This document shows, in pieces, positions 35,101-45,884 of a stretch of 64,000 nt of DNA (position 1 is the first letter of the stretch; every line of letters starts with the position of its first letter). The notes under the pieces were generated by a model. The model ran no database searches, was not told the DNA's origin, and saw only the letters and a list, made by a program, of their open reading frames with translations. The stretch is from Massariosphaeria phaeospora (taxonomy: Eukaryota; Ascomycota; Dothideomycetes; Pleosporales). The translations under genes and the position numbers were made by a program. Location: the NCBI GenBank assembly GCA_011032825.1, contig JAADJZ010000026.1:186001-250000 (forward strand), read 5' to 3'.

Positions 35101-37004
35101 TCGTCCTCTTTGGGAGGCTCCGGCTCCGGCTCCTTCACAGGCTCAGGGGGTGGTGGTGGTGGTGTCTCCTCGATGAGAGTACTGCCTTTCTTGCTCTTCT
35201 TGCTCTTCTTTGCAGTTGCGCTTGCGCTTCCGTTTCCGAAGGAGAATGACCCCCAATCGCCTTCTTCCTCCTTTGGTTTTTCCACTTCAGGCACAGGGAC
35301 GGGGTCTGGTTCCTTGACAGGTTCTTCTATCAATGCAGCGGAGCCTTTCTTGCCCTTCTTTGGCTCCTTTTTAGGCTTGCCGCCAAAGGCAAAGCCCCAT
35401 GCATCATCCTCGGCAGGTTTCGGCTGTTCAACGACCGGGAGCGTGGGCGGGGCGGAGTCTGTATGCGCACCGAACGCATCAAAGTTAAAATCAAACCCAG
35501 ACGAGTCCTTTGTTCCTTTCTTGTTTTTATCGGCAGAGTCCCATGGGTTGTCGTCTTTGGCGTCCGGGTCTTTCTGACCATCCGAACCCCACGATGATTT
35601 AGCGCCAACACCCCAGCCGGATGCCCAACTGCTAATGCCGCCAAGACTAAAACCTGGTGCTTTCTGAGCGTTGGTATCGCCAAAATTCATGTCAATCTTG
35701 GGTGCACCGTCGTCAAGAGATATGTCGTCAAAAGTTGTGGCTGGGTTTGCTACAGGTGGCTCTGGTTCCTTTGGAGGCGGAGGTACGGGGTCGGCGGCCT
35801 AGACGGAGGTTAGCGGATTGCAACGTGTAATTAAGCAACCGAGATTGCGAACCTTCCCCTTTTTCCCCTTCTTCTTCGGCTTCCCCGCAGTAGTTGCGAA
35901 TGCTCCCCAACCGTCATCCGCGTTTCCTGCCGGCGTCGGATCGGCCCAACTAAGGTCACCGCCGGCAGTTGTTGCGGCCGCAGCAGCGGCAGCGGCAGCC
36001 TCTGCCTCGGCCGCCGCCGCCGCCGCCGCCACTATCTCCTCCTCTTCCTTCCTCTTGCGTTCTGCCTCTTCCTCCTCTTCTTTCTTCTTCCGCTCTGCTT
36101 CCTCCTCCTCTTGTTTCTTACCTTTCTTCTTTTTCTTCTTGTCGCCAGCATCAAAAGCGCCCCAGCCATCGCCATCGCCCTTGTTCCCTCCATCTCCATC
36201 GTCTCCTCCACCGCCAGCGCCAGCGCCGCCATCAGCCGGAGGGTCGCCACCACCACCTGAACCACCAGCCGCCTCCTCCTCCTTTTTTTTGTCCCCACCA
36301 TCATCTTGGTTGACCGGAGTAACCTTCTTAGCGGGAGCTGCTGCTTTGCCCTTTTTCTTCGCGTGAGACTTGACAGCTTCTTCACTGAAGCCGAAGTCAA
36401 TATCCGCGTACAAGAATTTGTCGTCGAGGTAGAATGATGACGTAGCCGAAGTGTTACAGCTCAAACGCAAACAGTTGGGCGCATCAGAACAGAGCGAGGG
36501 GTTAAGCGACGAAAATTGGGTGTATGCAGGTGTTTGCGCGGTAGCGAGCGCTTCGGTGGTGGTATAGTCAGGTGGCAAGTCTGCGATCGTGTCATCGTAG
36601 GACGGCGGTGGCAATACATCGCTCGTAGATGGCTCGAGCCACAGGCCTGGCGAAGGTACGGGTGTAGGTGGGAGAAGCTCATTGAGCTGGGTAGAGAGGC
36701 TGTGTATCTGGTGGTTGTCAGACTTCGGTTCACGCAACAGGTAACGAGGACGTCATTCCGCCATTTATAGCGACACGGCCTTTAAAATCTCGGAAGGTGA
36801 GAAGCAAAAGCCGATGTGAAGAGGTTCGCAAACAAAGGTGTGTCGTCATACCGAGATAGTGTTATCGCCCTCGCAGCGCTTTCCTCCGAGGCGGTCCAGC
36901 CTCTCCATGGCCAGGAAAACATCCTCCATCAATTCAGTGACGGGGTCGGCGACTTCCGACTCCCATGATACCGCGCTTCTAGACGTGCAACTGCTTGTAT
37001 CCAT
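29175..37004 (-). CDS. Giant low-complexity protein with acidic-WG-polylysine repeats, function unknown
   Basis: Not assigned to a family. Proposed exons: 36852-37004, 35853-36707, 30956-35798 and 29175-30877, about 2,517 residues. The start ATG at 37004 and first intron (36708-36851, acceptor CCACCAG after TCTGAC) are inferred; the second intron (35799-35852) is required because it holds a stop; the third (30878-30955) is optional, being in frame and stop-free. The protein has two PY motifs near the N-terminus (PPPSY, LPPDY) and then about 20 units of acidic residues, WG or GW with Ser/Phe, and a Lys run such as KKSKKGKKG. These are spaced by Pro/Glu-rich linkers and two long charged helical stretches. 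The C-terminal part is Arg/Asp/Glu/Ser-rich and ends WFKKMTGL. It looks largely disordered. The opposite strand is open for long stretches only because of codon skew. Confidence 0.8.
32111..32193 (-). repeat. Coding Glu-Pro dipeptide repeat
   Basis: Alternating Pro-Glu codons (plus strand GGCTCT and GGTTC units) run for about 25 residues inside the giant gene. Confidence 0.85.
32890..33046 (-). repeat. Coding minisatellite, EREEQERVE-type units
   Basis: Tandem units of about 24 nt encode EQER followed by a variable residue and EREE. This is a second highly charged helical segment of the giant protein. Confidence 0.8.
34603..34740 (-). repeat. Coding minisatellite, EKLEQ pentapeptide units
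   Basis: Tandem 15-nt units inside the giant gene encode variants of EKLEQ, EKLEK, ERLEQ and ERVEQ. The register predicts a long charged single helix or coiled coil. Confidence 0.85.
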
Positions 37005-39208
37005 CTCAATCGCAACCTGCTCTTTCCACTTCCAATTCCAGCACCTGCCACTCTTATCCGATCCAGTCCTCGATGGTGGCCGGGTCTTTCGTCTCGCATA
37101 TGGAGCGGCGCCGTCGGCGCGATGTGAGCTGGCGGAGGGAGACATTCTGCGAGAGGCCGGAGTACCGCGAGGCGCGCAAGTCGAGGGAGCACGGCGGGGG
37201 AGGTGCACACATTAGCGGTCGTGCGAATCCGCGAAGGATTGAGCAGCGGGTGTTCCAGCGGGTGAGTCGAGGCGGGCGGGTGAAGGGGATTGACTACGAC
37301 GTGAAGCTGTCTGCTCCAGGTCGTGATTGCGTGGTGCGGGCGCCGTGGTACAGCGGGAGAAAAAGCCCCAAGGTAGTGAAATGCGATGCAGACACTCCAA
37401 ACAGCGCAGCGCGGGCTCCAGGGTAATTGCCCGGGGTGCAGTGCTCGATCAACGCGGATCGTGGGTCGGTCGCTCCAGGGCGTGGCAACAGGAAACAGAT
37501 GCACGAGGCTGGGAGTGTGCAGGTACAGGTCAGCGGGCTTGGGACGCAGCAGGAAGGGGTGCTGTGCTGCAGCGAGCGCGAGAGGTCACAAGGCGAGAAA
37601 TGGCTTGTGGGTGTTTGTATGGTGTGCCGACGCCTTGGGGTCGTATGCGGCTAGAGGCAGCTCAAATCGAGGCAAGGAATGGGCAGAAGACGGCCTCCGA
37701 TAACGATTGGCGTTTCATCCAGCGGCGTGTCGCACTGCGCCCGGGCCAGCAAGCAAAATTCACGGCCGCGAGATGCAAAAGTGAGGGGGCGGGCTGCGCT
37801 GCGCAGTGCTGGGCCAGGAGCAGGCAAAAGGTTGGCGCGGGGACGGGCGCGCGGTGGGAGAGCTGCTGCTGACGACGATGCGGGCGATGTAAACAAAAGA
37901 GTGGACAGCGACAGCGCCCCAGAGACGGCAAGCTTCAGGTGGTCACCCACGCGTTAAGAGCGGGCCCGGCCAGCGCAAGAAAATTAGAAAATTTGTTGGC
38001 CTAGCTGCCGCAACTGCAGCTGCCGTAGCCGGCGTGGTGCTGCATCGTGTGTGTGTGGTCGATGGATGCCGCGGGTGCATCCATCACAACACCGTGAACG
38101 GCGGCCCCCCAGCGCAGCCCAGCCCTGCCTCCCTGCGCCCGCGTCTTCTCCAGATCTGGCCGGTTGACGAGGTGGAGAGGAGGGACTTGAAGGCACTCCC
38201 GCCATTGGCCGGCCCGCCGCGTCGTTGCGACATGTGTTGACTGCGTGTCGTGGCTGGAGAGTGCGCTCGCTCACCGCCAGTCCTCTCGAGGGCCTCTCAC
38301 AGCGCGGCGTCGAGGCCAGCGGCCAATGGCGCGCGCGTGCCGGGCCCGGGGCGGGGCTGTCACTCTGCCACTTCTGCCACTCGACTCTAGCGGCCCTCTG
38401 CACGATGAAGACGGCGCGCGTTAGAGCGCCCGCAAAGGGCCATGCGCGACGGCGTGGTAGGCTATGGGATGGCGACAACGCAGCAGTTCAGAGTATGCGG
38501 TGCCGGAGTGGGCCAGCGCCGTGGGGCCCACGGGCGTCGTGGGTGCATTGCATACAAGGCGCCGTGTCCGGGCCTCCGTCATGCGCGAATCACTAGTCAC
38601 TGCCGTAGTATAGATAGAGGGGGAGGGGAGGGGTAAATACATATTGCCCCCCTCGTGTCTTCAGCAATGCCATCCTCTGGAAGACCAATAAGTCGGCCAT
38701 GCAAGTGTGTTGTTGGTATAATATTAGACTCTGGGTGGACAACCACCACGTCAACGGGCAAGCCTCTAGTAGGTATGCAAAGCTTCGAAGAAGCTCAGAA
38801 GCCTTCGTCGTGCCCACGCACGCCGGAGCTGGCTACTGAGGTACTCCCCTCCACCGGGTATCAATACCGTCTGATCTGCCTCGCCAAGCACATCCGATCC
38901 GCCCAATCTATCGACACACCAAACGTGCAGCCCAGCAAAATGAGAAAAACAATAGGAGGGGCACAAGTTACGAAAACATCTAGACAGGACTCGCAGGCCG
39001 TGTGACTGACGGCGGGTATCGAGCATCCAACTACTGGAAAACACAAAAGAAAAGATAATACTAGGGATGAAGGAACACACACATACGAACGGCTTTTTTG
39101 TGCAATTGCAAGTCGCTAAAGCGCAGCAGCATAGTGGAAAGTAGACATTACGTATACCCAGAAACGCAAAGAGATGAAAATGATAGACGTGTAGGTGAAG
39201 AATAATAA
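37005..39208. other. Long GC-rich intergenic region
   Basis: 2.2 kb between the start of the giant gene and the 3' end of the next minus-strand gene. Many short open frames reflect high GC; none shows a recognisable domain. It includes a perfect 9-bp hairpin at 38061-38085. No tRNA was found by eye. Confidence 0.45.
38061..38085. repeat. Perfect inverted repeat (9-bp arms, 7-nt loop)
   Basis: GATGGATGC, loop CGCGGGT, then GCATCCATC. No poly-T follows directly, so a terminator role is not supported. Confidence 0.7.
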
Positions 39209-41708
39209 TCAGAACAGACGGCCCTCTGGCACATCCCCTTCGAGGAGCCGGCGAGCGTCGTCCAGCCGCCGTCGCCACTCCTTGCGTTCGTACTGGTCCG
39301 CCGTAGTATTCTGCAGATTGGCGCACACTTGGCGGAAACTGGCCGCCAGACTGTAGATGAGTTGCATCTCCTCTTCGCTCAGCGCCAGTTGCGGGTGTTG
39401 TTCCTGAGTCGGGGATTCGAGCAGGACGGAGAAAATCTTGGAGGTTTGCAACCCCGTCATCAGGCCGCTTGCAGGTGACGATTCACGGGAGGTCGAGGTC
39501 TGGGTAGGCGAGCTGAGGGGTTTGCTCATGTTGATTGCGGAGTCGGAGCGAAGTGACGTGAGACTGCTCTGTGTAGCGTGGTGCGAGGGCTGGTTGGAAA
39601 GAAGCTGTTGGGAAAATTGATCCATCTGCTCGTTCTCTTCGTCGTCCGACTGCTCCTCTGCAGCGGTAGCGAAAGACGCCATAGTGGACACGGAATCCAC
39701 ACTCGAGTTCCTTTGGTGAAGCGATATCCTCTTTGCAGATTTCGTAGGCACAGGGGGGGAGAGTATAGCGGTAACCGGCCGTGTCGTGGCCACGGAGTCG
39801 CCTGAGCCAGAGCTAGATCTGCGGCTGGTCGAGCTGTATGTGCCCATGGCGCTGTGCAAGAAGAAGTTCTCATAGTCAAAGGCATCTAGGCGGTCTTCGT
39901 GACGCTCGGTTACTGGCATCTCGTAGACTGCGTCCTCGTAGACACTGCTTCCTGCCGGTTCAACATCGTCATTCTGGACAGAGAAGAAGTCAATATCATC
40001 TATATCGTCCAGATCCTGGCCTTGGATATCGACTTCAAGCTCCACGGGGTCGGATAAATGCCTATCGTCGTAGTGCTCTATTGGGTAATGTTGAGTACTC
40101 CCAGGCTCCAATTGCTCAGTTACATCATTGATGCCTGTCTCATCCTGAGTGTGTCCCAGTGCTGGATCCAGGTGTGTGATGTTCGGAGTGGACGGGAAGC
40201 TTCGTTCCTCCTCGTACAATGCCTTTCTCACAGGAGACTCCAACTTAACACCCACGCCAGCGTCAGCTGACACAGGCGACCCTCCATTCTTATAGGCGTC
40301 CGCATCAGAATACCAAGTCTCTGCGGAAGTGAAGGGGCTAGGGGTTCGCAGACTCTGCAGGCTTTGCCGCCGCACACTGTCTTCCTTAGCTCTCAGCTTC
40401 AAACTAGAGATTCTGCCTTTCAGCTCGTTCATTTGGTCTCGCAGATCAATTGTCATTGACGACGGACGATGTAGTCCGGGGGTGCCGTCCTCTTCAGGTA
40501 ATGTCTCTAGCGTGCTTTGTGGCGATCTTGACCCCCTGGAATGGGAACGCAAGGAGACCTCAGGCTCATCGCTGCCTTGAGGCTCCCGCATCACCTCAAC
40601 ACTACGCGACTCTCTAATCGGAAATCGGCCGTGCCCATGTCCTTCTGGTGACCACGGTCCGCTTGCAATGCCCAATGCGCTTGAAGCCCTTGTGACTGGC
40701 ACTTTGCTCATATATGAAGGTGTAAAAGGGAGTGGAACGGCAGTTTCACTTTGATTCCGCAAATGGCCAGGGCTGTTACTCGACGAGAGTGGAGAGGAGT
40801 GGTAGTGCCGTGTCCTGGGAGGTATAGGCCCCATTCCAGCATAGAGCTTCCTGTCTCGTTCGCGTGCTGCGGCAAGTTGGTGTGACAGTTCGGTCGACAT
40901 CTTCGTCGAGTTCAGAGTCGGAGAGACGACAAGCGACTGTCGCGCACCCCTCAGGTTTCCTTCCATGACCTATTCACTGTCAGCTTCCGTTATTCCGCAT
41001 ATCTTCTCATAGGCTGCGTACGTTCAGGCGCTTTTTGGCATTGGCCAGGATGATTTCGGCTCTCCTACTGAGGGCGGCCGACGCGTTGTCACCATCGTCA
41101 TCACCATCGCTCTGTCCGTCTAGCCACTGGTCGTTGTCCATGTCGTCGTCCCCACCCGCGACGGGGAACTGATCGCGCTCCTCGTCCTCCTCATCGTCCA
41201 GAACTACTCCGCTGTCATCGAACCCGCTTTGTCCGTCAAAGGCCGGCCACTTCATGTTCTCGAGGTCATCGCTGTGCACGGAGCTTGATGTGGTGCTATA
41301 TCTGCGCTGCTGGTGATTGCCCCAGCTGTTCGGCGGCTGGGTCGACAGGCTATCTTGGATGGTCGGCGACGAGGCCAGAGCATCTTCGCGCAAGGCCGAG
41401 TATTTCGCGCCGACGTTGATGTCGGCCATGGTGCGCAGCGTCGAGCGCGACGACTTCTTCGAGAGCGGCGGAGAACAGGCAGGCGAAGCACCGCGGCGGC
41501 CCTGGGGTGCGGAGGCGAGCTTGATGCTGCGGGTCGAATGATTCGCATGCGTGTAGAGAGCAGGAGGAGACGGCGGCCGCTCGACGTAGGGGCTGGGAGA
41601 GCGGCTGCGCGGAAAGGTGCTCTCTGGAAGAATCATGCCAAAGTCCGACAGCGTTGGGGAGCGCGGGGAAGGCAGGCCAGCAGGCACGGGTGCAGGTGTT
41701 GGTGACAT
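39209..41708 (-). CDS. Fungal-specific Ser/Pro-rich protein with short coiled coil, unknown function
   Basis: No function recognised. Two exons: 41022-41708 and 39209-40969, giving 815 residues. The intron (GTACGC donor, GAATAG acceptor) joins ANAKKRLN to VMEGNLRGARQSL, a helical block that looks like the conserved heart of the protein. It contains an acidic stretch (about residues 165-215), many SP and RSxS motifs suggesting phosphorylation, a predicted coiled coil near residue 400 (LRDQMNELKGRISSLKLRA), and a C-terminal helical block (about 760-812) that includes ERKEWRRRLDDARRLLEG. No membrane segments or signal peptide. A scaffold or cytoskeleton-linked role would fit the composition but is a guess. 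Confidence 0.85.
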
Positions 41709-42818
41709 TCCTATCCAGGTACCGGCCGTTGGCGTCGTCCACGGTTCGTTCAGATCGGGTCGCAGGAGCTAAACATGGTTGGTGTTCGCGTAGCTGGATG
41801 TTGCTGTTTCCTGTGCGATGGATGGCGGCGCGCCGTGTTGGAGAAGGTAAGACAAGACGTGAAGCTGGCCACAAGAGGAGAAGGCGTGCGACCGTCCACA
41901 ATTTCAGCCGGCGCGACGCCGTAGGGAGTCAGTGGAAGATTGGATTTTCGAATCTGACTGCACTGACCAGCCGTCCGCACATGGCGGTTTGCGGTTTGCG
42001 GTTTAGGGGCCGACTGACCAACGATCTCCCCAGCACACGCCCACTCGCCGCCCGGCTGCCGCGGCATCATTGGATACTCGTTTTGCTGGGCGTCATGCTA
42101 ACGTTAATTCGGATGCTACCCAGCGGTCCCGGCCCCTGGCGTGTGGATCTTCCACCATCGTCCCAGTCGCGCTCCACCGATCCGCATCCTGCTCGACCTC
42201 GCCTCGGCCAGCAAGCAAGCAATCTACTAGAAACCAGCCAACATGGCCGCGCGATCAGGCGCATGCGACTGCTCCCTTTCGTCCTGTTCCTCTGCTTGCA
42301 CTGCACTCAGGACCATGGCAGATGCATCAATGCCTTACGTGCAGGGGACAGCATGTACAACCAGGCTGTCTCTCAGCCTCGTTAGCGGGGACGAGCTGAC
42401 GAGGAAATGACAAGGCGCCTCTCCACCGTCGGACTCCGACTGCGTGTAAATTATGGGAGCGTAAGATCCTGCGGTAGTACCGGGGAGACAGCTATACATT
42501 ACAACACGGACGGCTTGCGTGCTTGTAACGCAATGCTATGTGCATGGTGTAAACTCATATTGTATCGTGTCCCGATTTAGCCAAATAGCCCAGCATCATG
42601 CTTCTTGAAAACTCTATTCGGGTTGGTTATTAGTCCCAGTGTAGGGAAGCTATGACAAGAGCTATAAAACTCCATGGCTAGGATCACCATGACAGACAGG
42701 TATCAAACCTCGCTGCGCTTCCCAATGCTTCCAATAATGCTGCGAGCAAAACATAAAACTCCATTCCATGCCCATGCTCCTATGCTGCCATGTCTCCTCG
42801 CTATGCAACAAACTGAAC
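41709..42818. other. Intergenic: promoter of the Ser/Pro-rich gene and 3' flank of sld3
   Basis: No gene recognised. A GCGGTTT repeat (CGGTTTGCGGTTTGCGGTTTAGG) occurs near 41985-42007. Open frames at 41654-42399 have no family resemblance. Confidence 0.5.
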
Positions 42819-45644
42819 CTACAAAAAGTCATCATCATCATCCCAGCCCAAAGCTTCGTATATCGACGGCCCCTCGTCGCCCCTGGCTGGTTCTGAACAT
42901 TCGTGTACTGGAAACTCGGAAATGCTTGTAGCTGCGCGGCCCTTCGTGTGCGTAGCGAGTACAGCTGATGGTGTAGTGGTGGTCTTGGAAGGTACTGCGT
43001 AACGGAAACTCGGTGCAACGTCGTCGTTTTTCGTCGGGGTAGCGAGTATCGGAGGAGGAGTAGCGGTGATCTTGGTAGCGGGGGAGGAAGCCATGCTTCC
43101 TTTCGACGGCGTGGCCTGGATGGTGGGCGCACCCATGGATTCAGACGCACTATCTTTGTTTTTCAATGGTGTTGCGAAGATGGCCCTACGAGTTGCGCCT
43201 GAGGCCAAGAATGTCTTACTGTTCGGCGCTTTGCATGGAGTTTCGGTGATACTTGGTTCCGCTCGAGCACGAGCCGTCGCACTACGCTGAATAGTACCTG
43301 GAACGATTGAAAATGTTTGACGCACGGCTGACGATGGAATGCAGAAACCACTCGACGGTGGCACATCGGCTTCGCGGCGCACAAAGGGGTTCTGATACCG
43401 ACTCGGAGTCTCTGTAATCATATCCTTCATTCTTCTGGTTGCCCTTGGCGTCGCGGATACTTGGACATCGTGCATCACCCTCCGGGCAGTATTCAGCGGT
43501 TTCCTTGATTTGCTCGTTAGGCCGGTCCCCCTCCGCTCAATGTCGTCCACATACGTGCCAACTGCAAGTCCTCGATTGGGCTTTTTCAACGCGGCGATGG
43601 CGTCTTTCAGATCTTCTTCTACCCTCTTCTTCTGCTTCAATTTCGCTGTTGCTGCGGCGGTCGGGGTAGTCAGGTCAATCTCTCGGCCCTTCAGAAGCTT
43701 GAGGTGAGACATCGATTGCCTAGCTGCATTCGAGGGGCTTCGCTGGAACGGTATCGCAGCCAAAGGCGCTTCGCTTCCTTCTCGTTTGATGCTGTTTATG
43801 AGAGCGGAATCAGTAGTGGAGCGGGTGAGGGAGGGGTTCGATCGCCGTTGAGCAGGCTGAGCCATAGTATCTGTAGCAACACGGCCGAGGGAACGCCGCG
43901 ATTTCTTTTTGTCGGGCTCTTTCGCTTCTCCGGATTTGCGTGTAGTGGTTGGAAGCTTTGCGGCTTTCCGTTTCGGTGGAGACGTGTGCACAGGTCCGCC
44001 GAGCTTCTTGTTGATCATGTTGGCTTGTTCGGGAAGCCTGTTCATATAAAACGGGATAATAACTTCGACACAAAACCCCTGCAAGCGATCGTTGCTGCTT
44101 CTGTAGGCATCCCCAGCTCCACGGTGTGAAGGTTTCGTATCGAAATCCAGGATTCCCACCTCATCGATGGATTGCCATATACAGAGTTTGTCCAGCATCA
44201 GATCGAGCTGCACCCTAATGTCGTCAAGTTTCTTCTTACGTCTTTTCGGCTTGTCCTGGGTCTCTACTTGTGTTTCTGCTTGGGTCTCTCCCTGGGTTTC
44301 TCCCTGAGTCTCAGGCCCCTCTGTAGTAGTTGCTGACGGTTCTTTGTAGGAGGAAAGCGCCTCAAGAGCCGTAATCTCAAGTATTATAATCATTTGAGCA
44401 AGCGCTTCGCGTACCCGCAAATCCCCTATCCGTCTCTTCACACGCTGATCAATTGTTTCCTCCCCATAAGTATCAACAGCCGGCATCTCCGCGGTCCACC
44501 ATCTTCTCACTATTTCAGGCTCCTGAGGGTATATACCCTCTCGATTCCGTTTGACCTTCTTCTTCAGTTTCTTCGTTTTGGGTGCAGCTTGTGGTGTCTC
44601 GTCGTCCGAATAAGAACCCGGCGGTATTGACTTGATGATCTCGGGGAGCTTCTCCCTATATTTTTTATCACTCGCTTTGTGACTGAGTAACATCGATCTC
44701 AGAAACGCGACTAAGACGTAGGTTGGTGGAGCTCCTTCTTCTGGTGAGGTGAACGCGCTACGCAATCTCGCGATAGGTCCCTTGGCAAAATATGCCAAAG
44801 ACGTTTTGGATAGGTATATCGCTTCCAGATATTGTTGCACCAGATTCTCGATTTGCTGTTGTGGTGAGGGTACCTCGATGGTGGTCTCTTGTGGTATGTC
44901 GGCCATTGCGGAATCCGCTCGCCCGGCTTCGTGGCCCACCTCGACAGCACCTTGAGGTGTCAACTCAGTTTTGAGTGATGTGTGGTTCGGTTCCGGCCGT
45001 AGCATCGAAACCTTAACACTTTTCATAGGTCGTTCTTCTTGTTTGGCTTCAACGACGGCTTTTTGCCACCATCGGTCGCCTCCACTCTCCTCCCCTACCG
45101 CTTCTTCCACTTCCTCCGCTTTACATACAGTTGGATACGATTGGAGACGGGACGGATCCCAGAGATCTGAAACTTCTTTCTCTTTCAACCAAGCGGCAAG
45201 CCTACACAGACTGTACACGCGGTGTCGAACGCGCTCAATGGCGTATAACATTTTGTTGCTCTCATAGCGCGCTATGAGCACCCGTGGCAGGTTATCCTCC
45301 TTGACTCGATGTTGTTCGAGTACGTCGATCTGGGCGGAGAACAGACGGTTCGCGGCGAACTCCTTGTCCGGAGTAGTATCGAGGAATGTCAGCGGAAGCT
45401 GTGACCGGCCAATGATTCGAATGGGCTTGAAGGTCGCGGGTCTATCGTAGGGTGCTTCGGAGCATGGTTTGATCGCGAAGAGCTTGTTGAAGGTTCCGAG
45501 GCCACAGAGAGAGTCTCGCTTGCGCTTGGACGGGAGCTGGGGTTTCGATTCGAAGTCGCGTTTGGTGGGGAGGCCCAAAATCTGAGCTGGCGACCTAGAC
45601 ACGTGCTGGAGCATTGTGTTGGTCTGCAATGCGTACGTAGACAT
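42819..45644 (-). CDS. sld3: DNA replication initiator Sld3
   Basis: Recruits Cdc45 to loaded MCM helicase under control of DDK and CDK at origin firing. A single exon of 941 residues; a second in-frame ATG at 45614 gives 931 residues. Family features are the N-terminal block ending in IRIIGRSQLPLTFLDT, the central Cdc45-binding region with YLSKTSLAYFAKGPIARLRS, EPEIVRRWWTAEMP, RVREALAQMIIILEITALEAL, LDLMLDKLCIWQSIDEVGIL and LQGFCVEVIIPFYMNRLPEQ, and a long basic, disordered C-terminal half with many SP/TP sites typical of CDK targets. An unusual five-copy ETQx repeat sits inside the central region (44254-44314). The product ends in EALGWDDDDDFL. It is divergent from the 2EXR gene. Confidence 0.93.
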   Translation of the reverse strand: MSTYALQTNTMLQHVSRSPAQILGLPTKRDFESKPQLPSKRKRDSLCGLGTFNKLFAIKPCSEAPYDRPATFKPIRIIGRSQLPLTFLDTTPDKEFAANRLFSAQIDVLEQHRVKEDNLPRVLIARYESNKMLYAIERVRHRVYSLCRLAAWLKEKEVSDLWDPSRLQSYPTVCKAEEVEEAVGEESGGDRWWQKAVVEAKQEERPMKSVKVSMLRPEPNHTSLKTELTPQGAVEVGHEAGRADSAMADIPQETTIEVPSPQQQIENLVQQYLEAIYLSKTSLAYFAKGPIARLRSAFTSPEEGAPPTYVLVAFLRSMLLSHKASDKKYREKLPEIIKSIPPGSYSDDETPQAAPKTKKLKKKVKRNREGIYPQEPEIVRRWWTAEMPAVDTYGEETIDQRVKRRIGDLRVREALAQMIIILEITALEALSSYKEPSATTTEGPETQGETQGETQAETQVETQDKPKRRKKKLDDIRVQLDLMLDKLCIWQSIDEVGILDFDTKPSHRGAGDAYRSSNDRLQGFCVEVIIPFYMNRLPEQANMINKKLGGPVHTSPPKRKAAKLPTTTRKSGEAKEPDKKKSRRSLGRVATDTMAQPAQRRSNPSLTRSTTDSALINSIKREGSEAPLAAIPFQRSPSNAARQSMSHLKLLKGREIDLTTPTAAATAKLKQKKRVEEDLKDAIAALKKPNRGLAVGTYVDDIERRGTGLTSKSRKPLNTARRVMHDVQVSATPRATRRMKDMITETPSRYQNPFVRREADVPPSSGFCIPSSAVRQTFSIVPGTIQRSATARARAEPSITETPCKAPNSKTFLASGATRRAIFATPLKNKDSASESMGAPTIQATPSKGSMASSPATKITATPPPILATPTKNDDVAPSFRYAVPSKTTTTPSAVLATHTKGRAATSISEFPVHECSEPARGDEGPSIYEALGWDDDDDFL
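44254..44314 (-). repeat. 12-bp coding minisatellite (ETQG/ETQA/ETQV/ETQD) in sld3
   Basis: Five tandem 12-nt units of the form GARACNCARGNA encode five consecutive Glu-Thr-Gln motifs, flanked by KPKRRKKK. Confidence 0.85.
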
Positions 45645-45884
45645 CGGCGGTGCTCATGGCTGTGCGAAGCCGCTGTCGTGGAGAGGGTGTGGTTTGGGTC
45701 GAAGGTTTGGGGATTCGAGTGCAGTTGGGCGAGACGCGTTGTCAGGAACGCGTATGGCTGGTGCGTTCGGGTCCCGGTCCCGGCGCTCGTGCGTCATCTG
45801 CCAAGGCCGGCTAGTCCCACTCCTGTGCTCCCCCCACCACAACCACAAACCACAGGCACATGTTCTTCCTCCAATAACGACGAA
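45645..45884. promoter_or_regulatory. Bidirectional promoter between sld3 and the 2EXR gene
   Basis: 240 bp between divergent ATGs; both promoters must overlap here. No specific motif is claimed. Confidence 0.45.

Noticed and set aside
33823..35577. 584-codon plus-strand open frame opposite the giant gene
   Set aside because: Same reason: a shadow of codon-biased repeats.
37327..37872. 181-codon plus-strand open frame in the GC-rich gap
   Set aside because: Several overlapping frames of similar length occur here, as expected from GC content; no protein signature.
42662..43150. 162-codon minus-strand open frame overlapping the end of sld3
   Set aside because: Different frame from sld3 over the same DNA; no domain.
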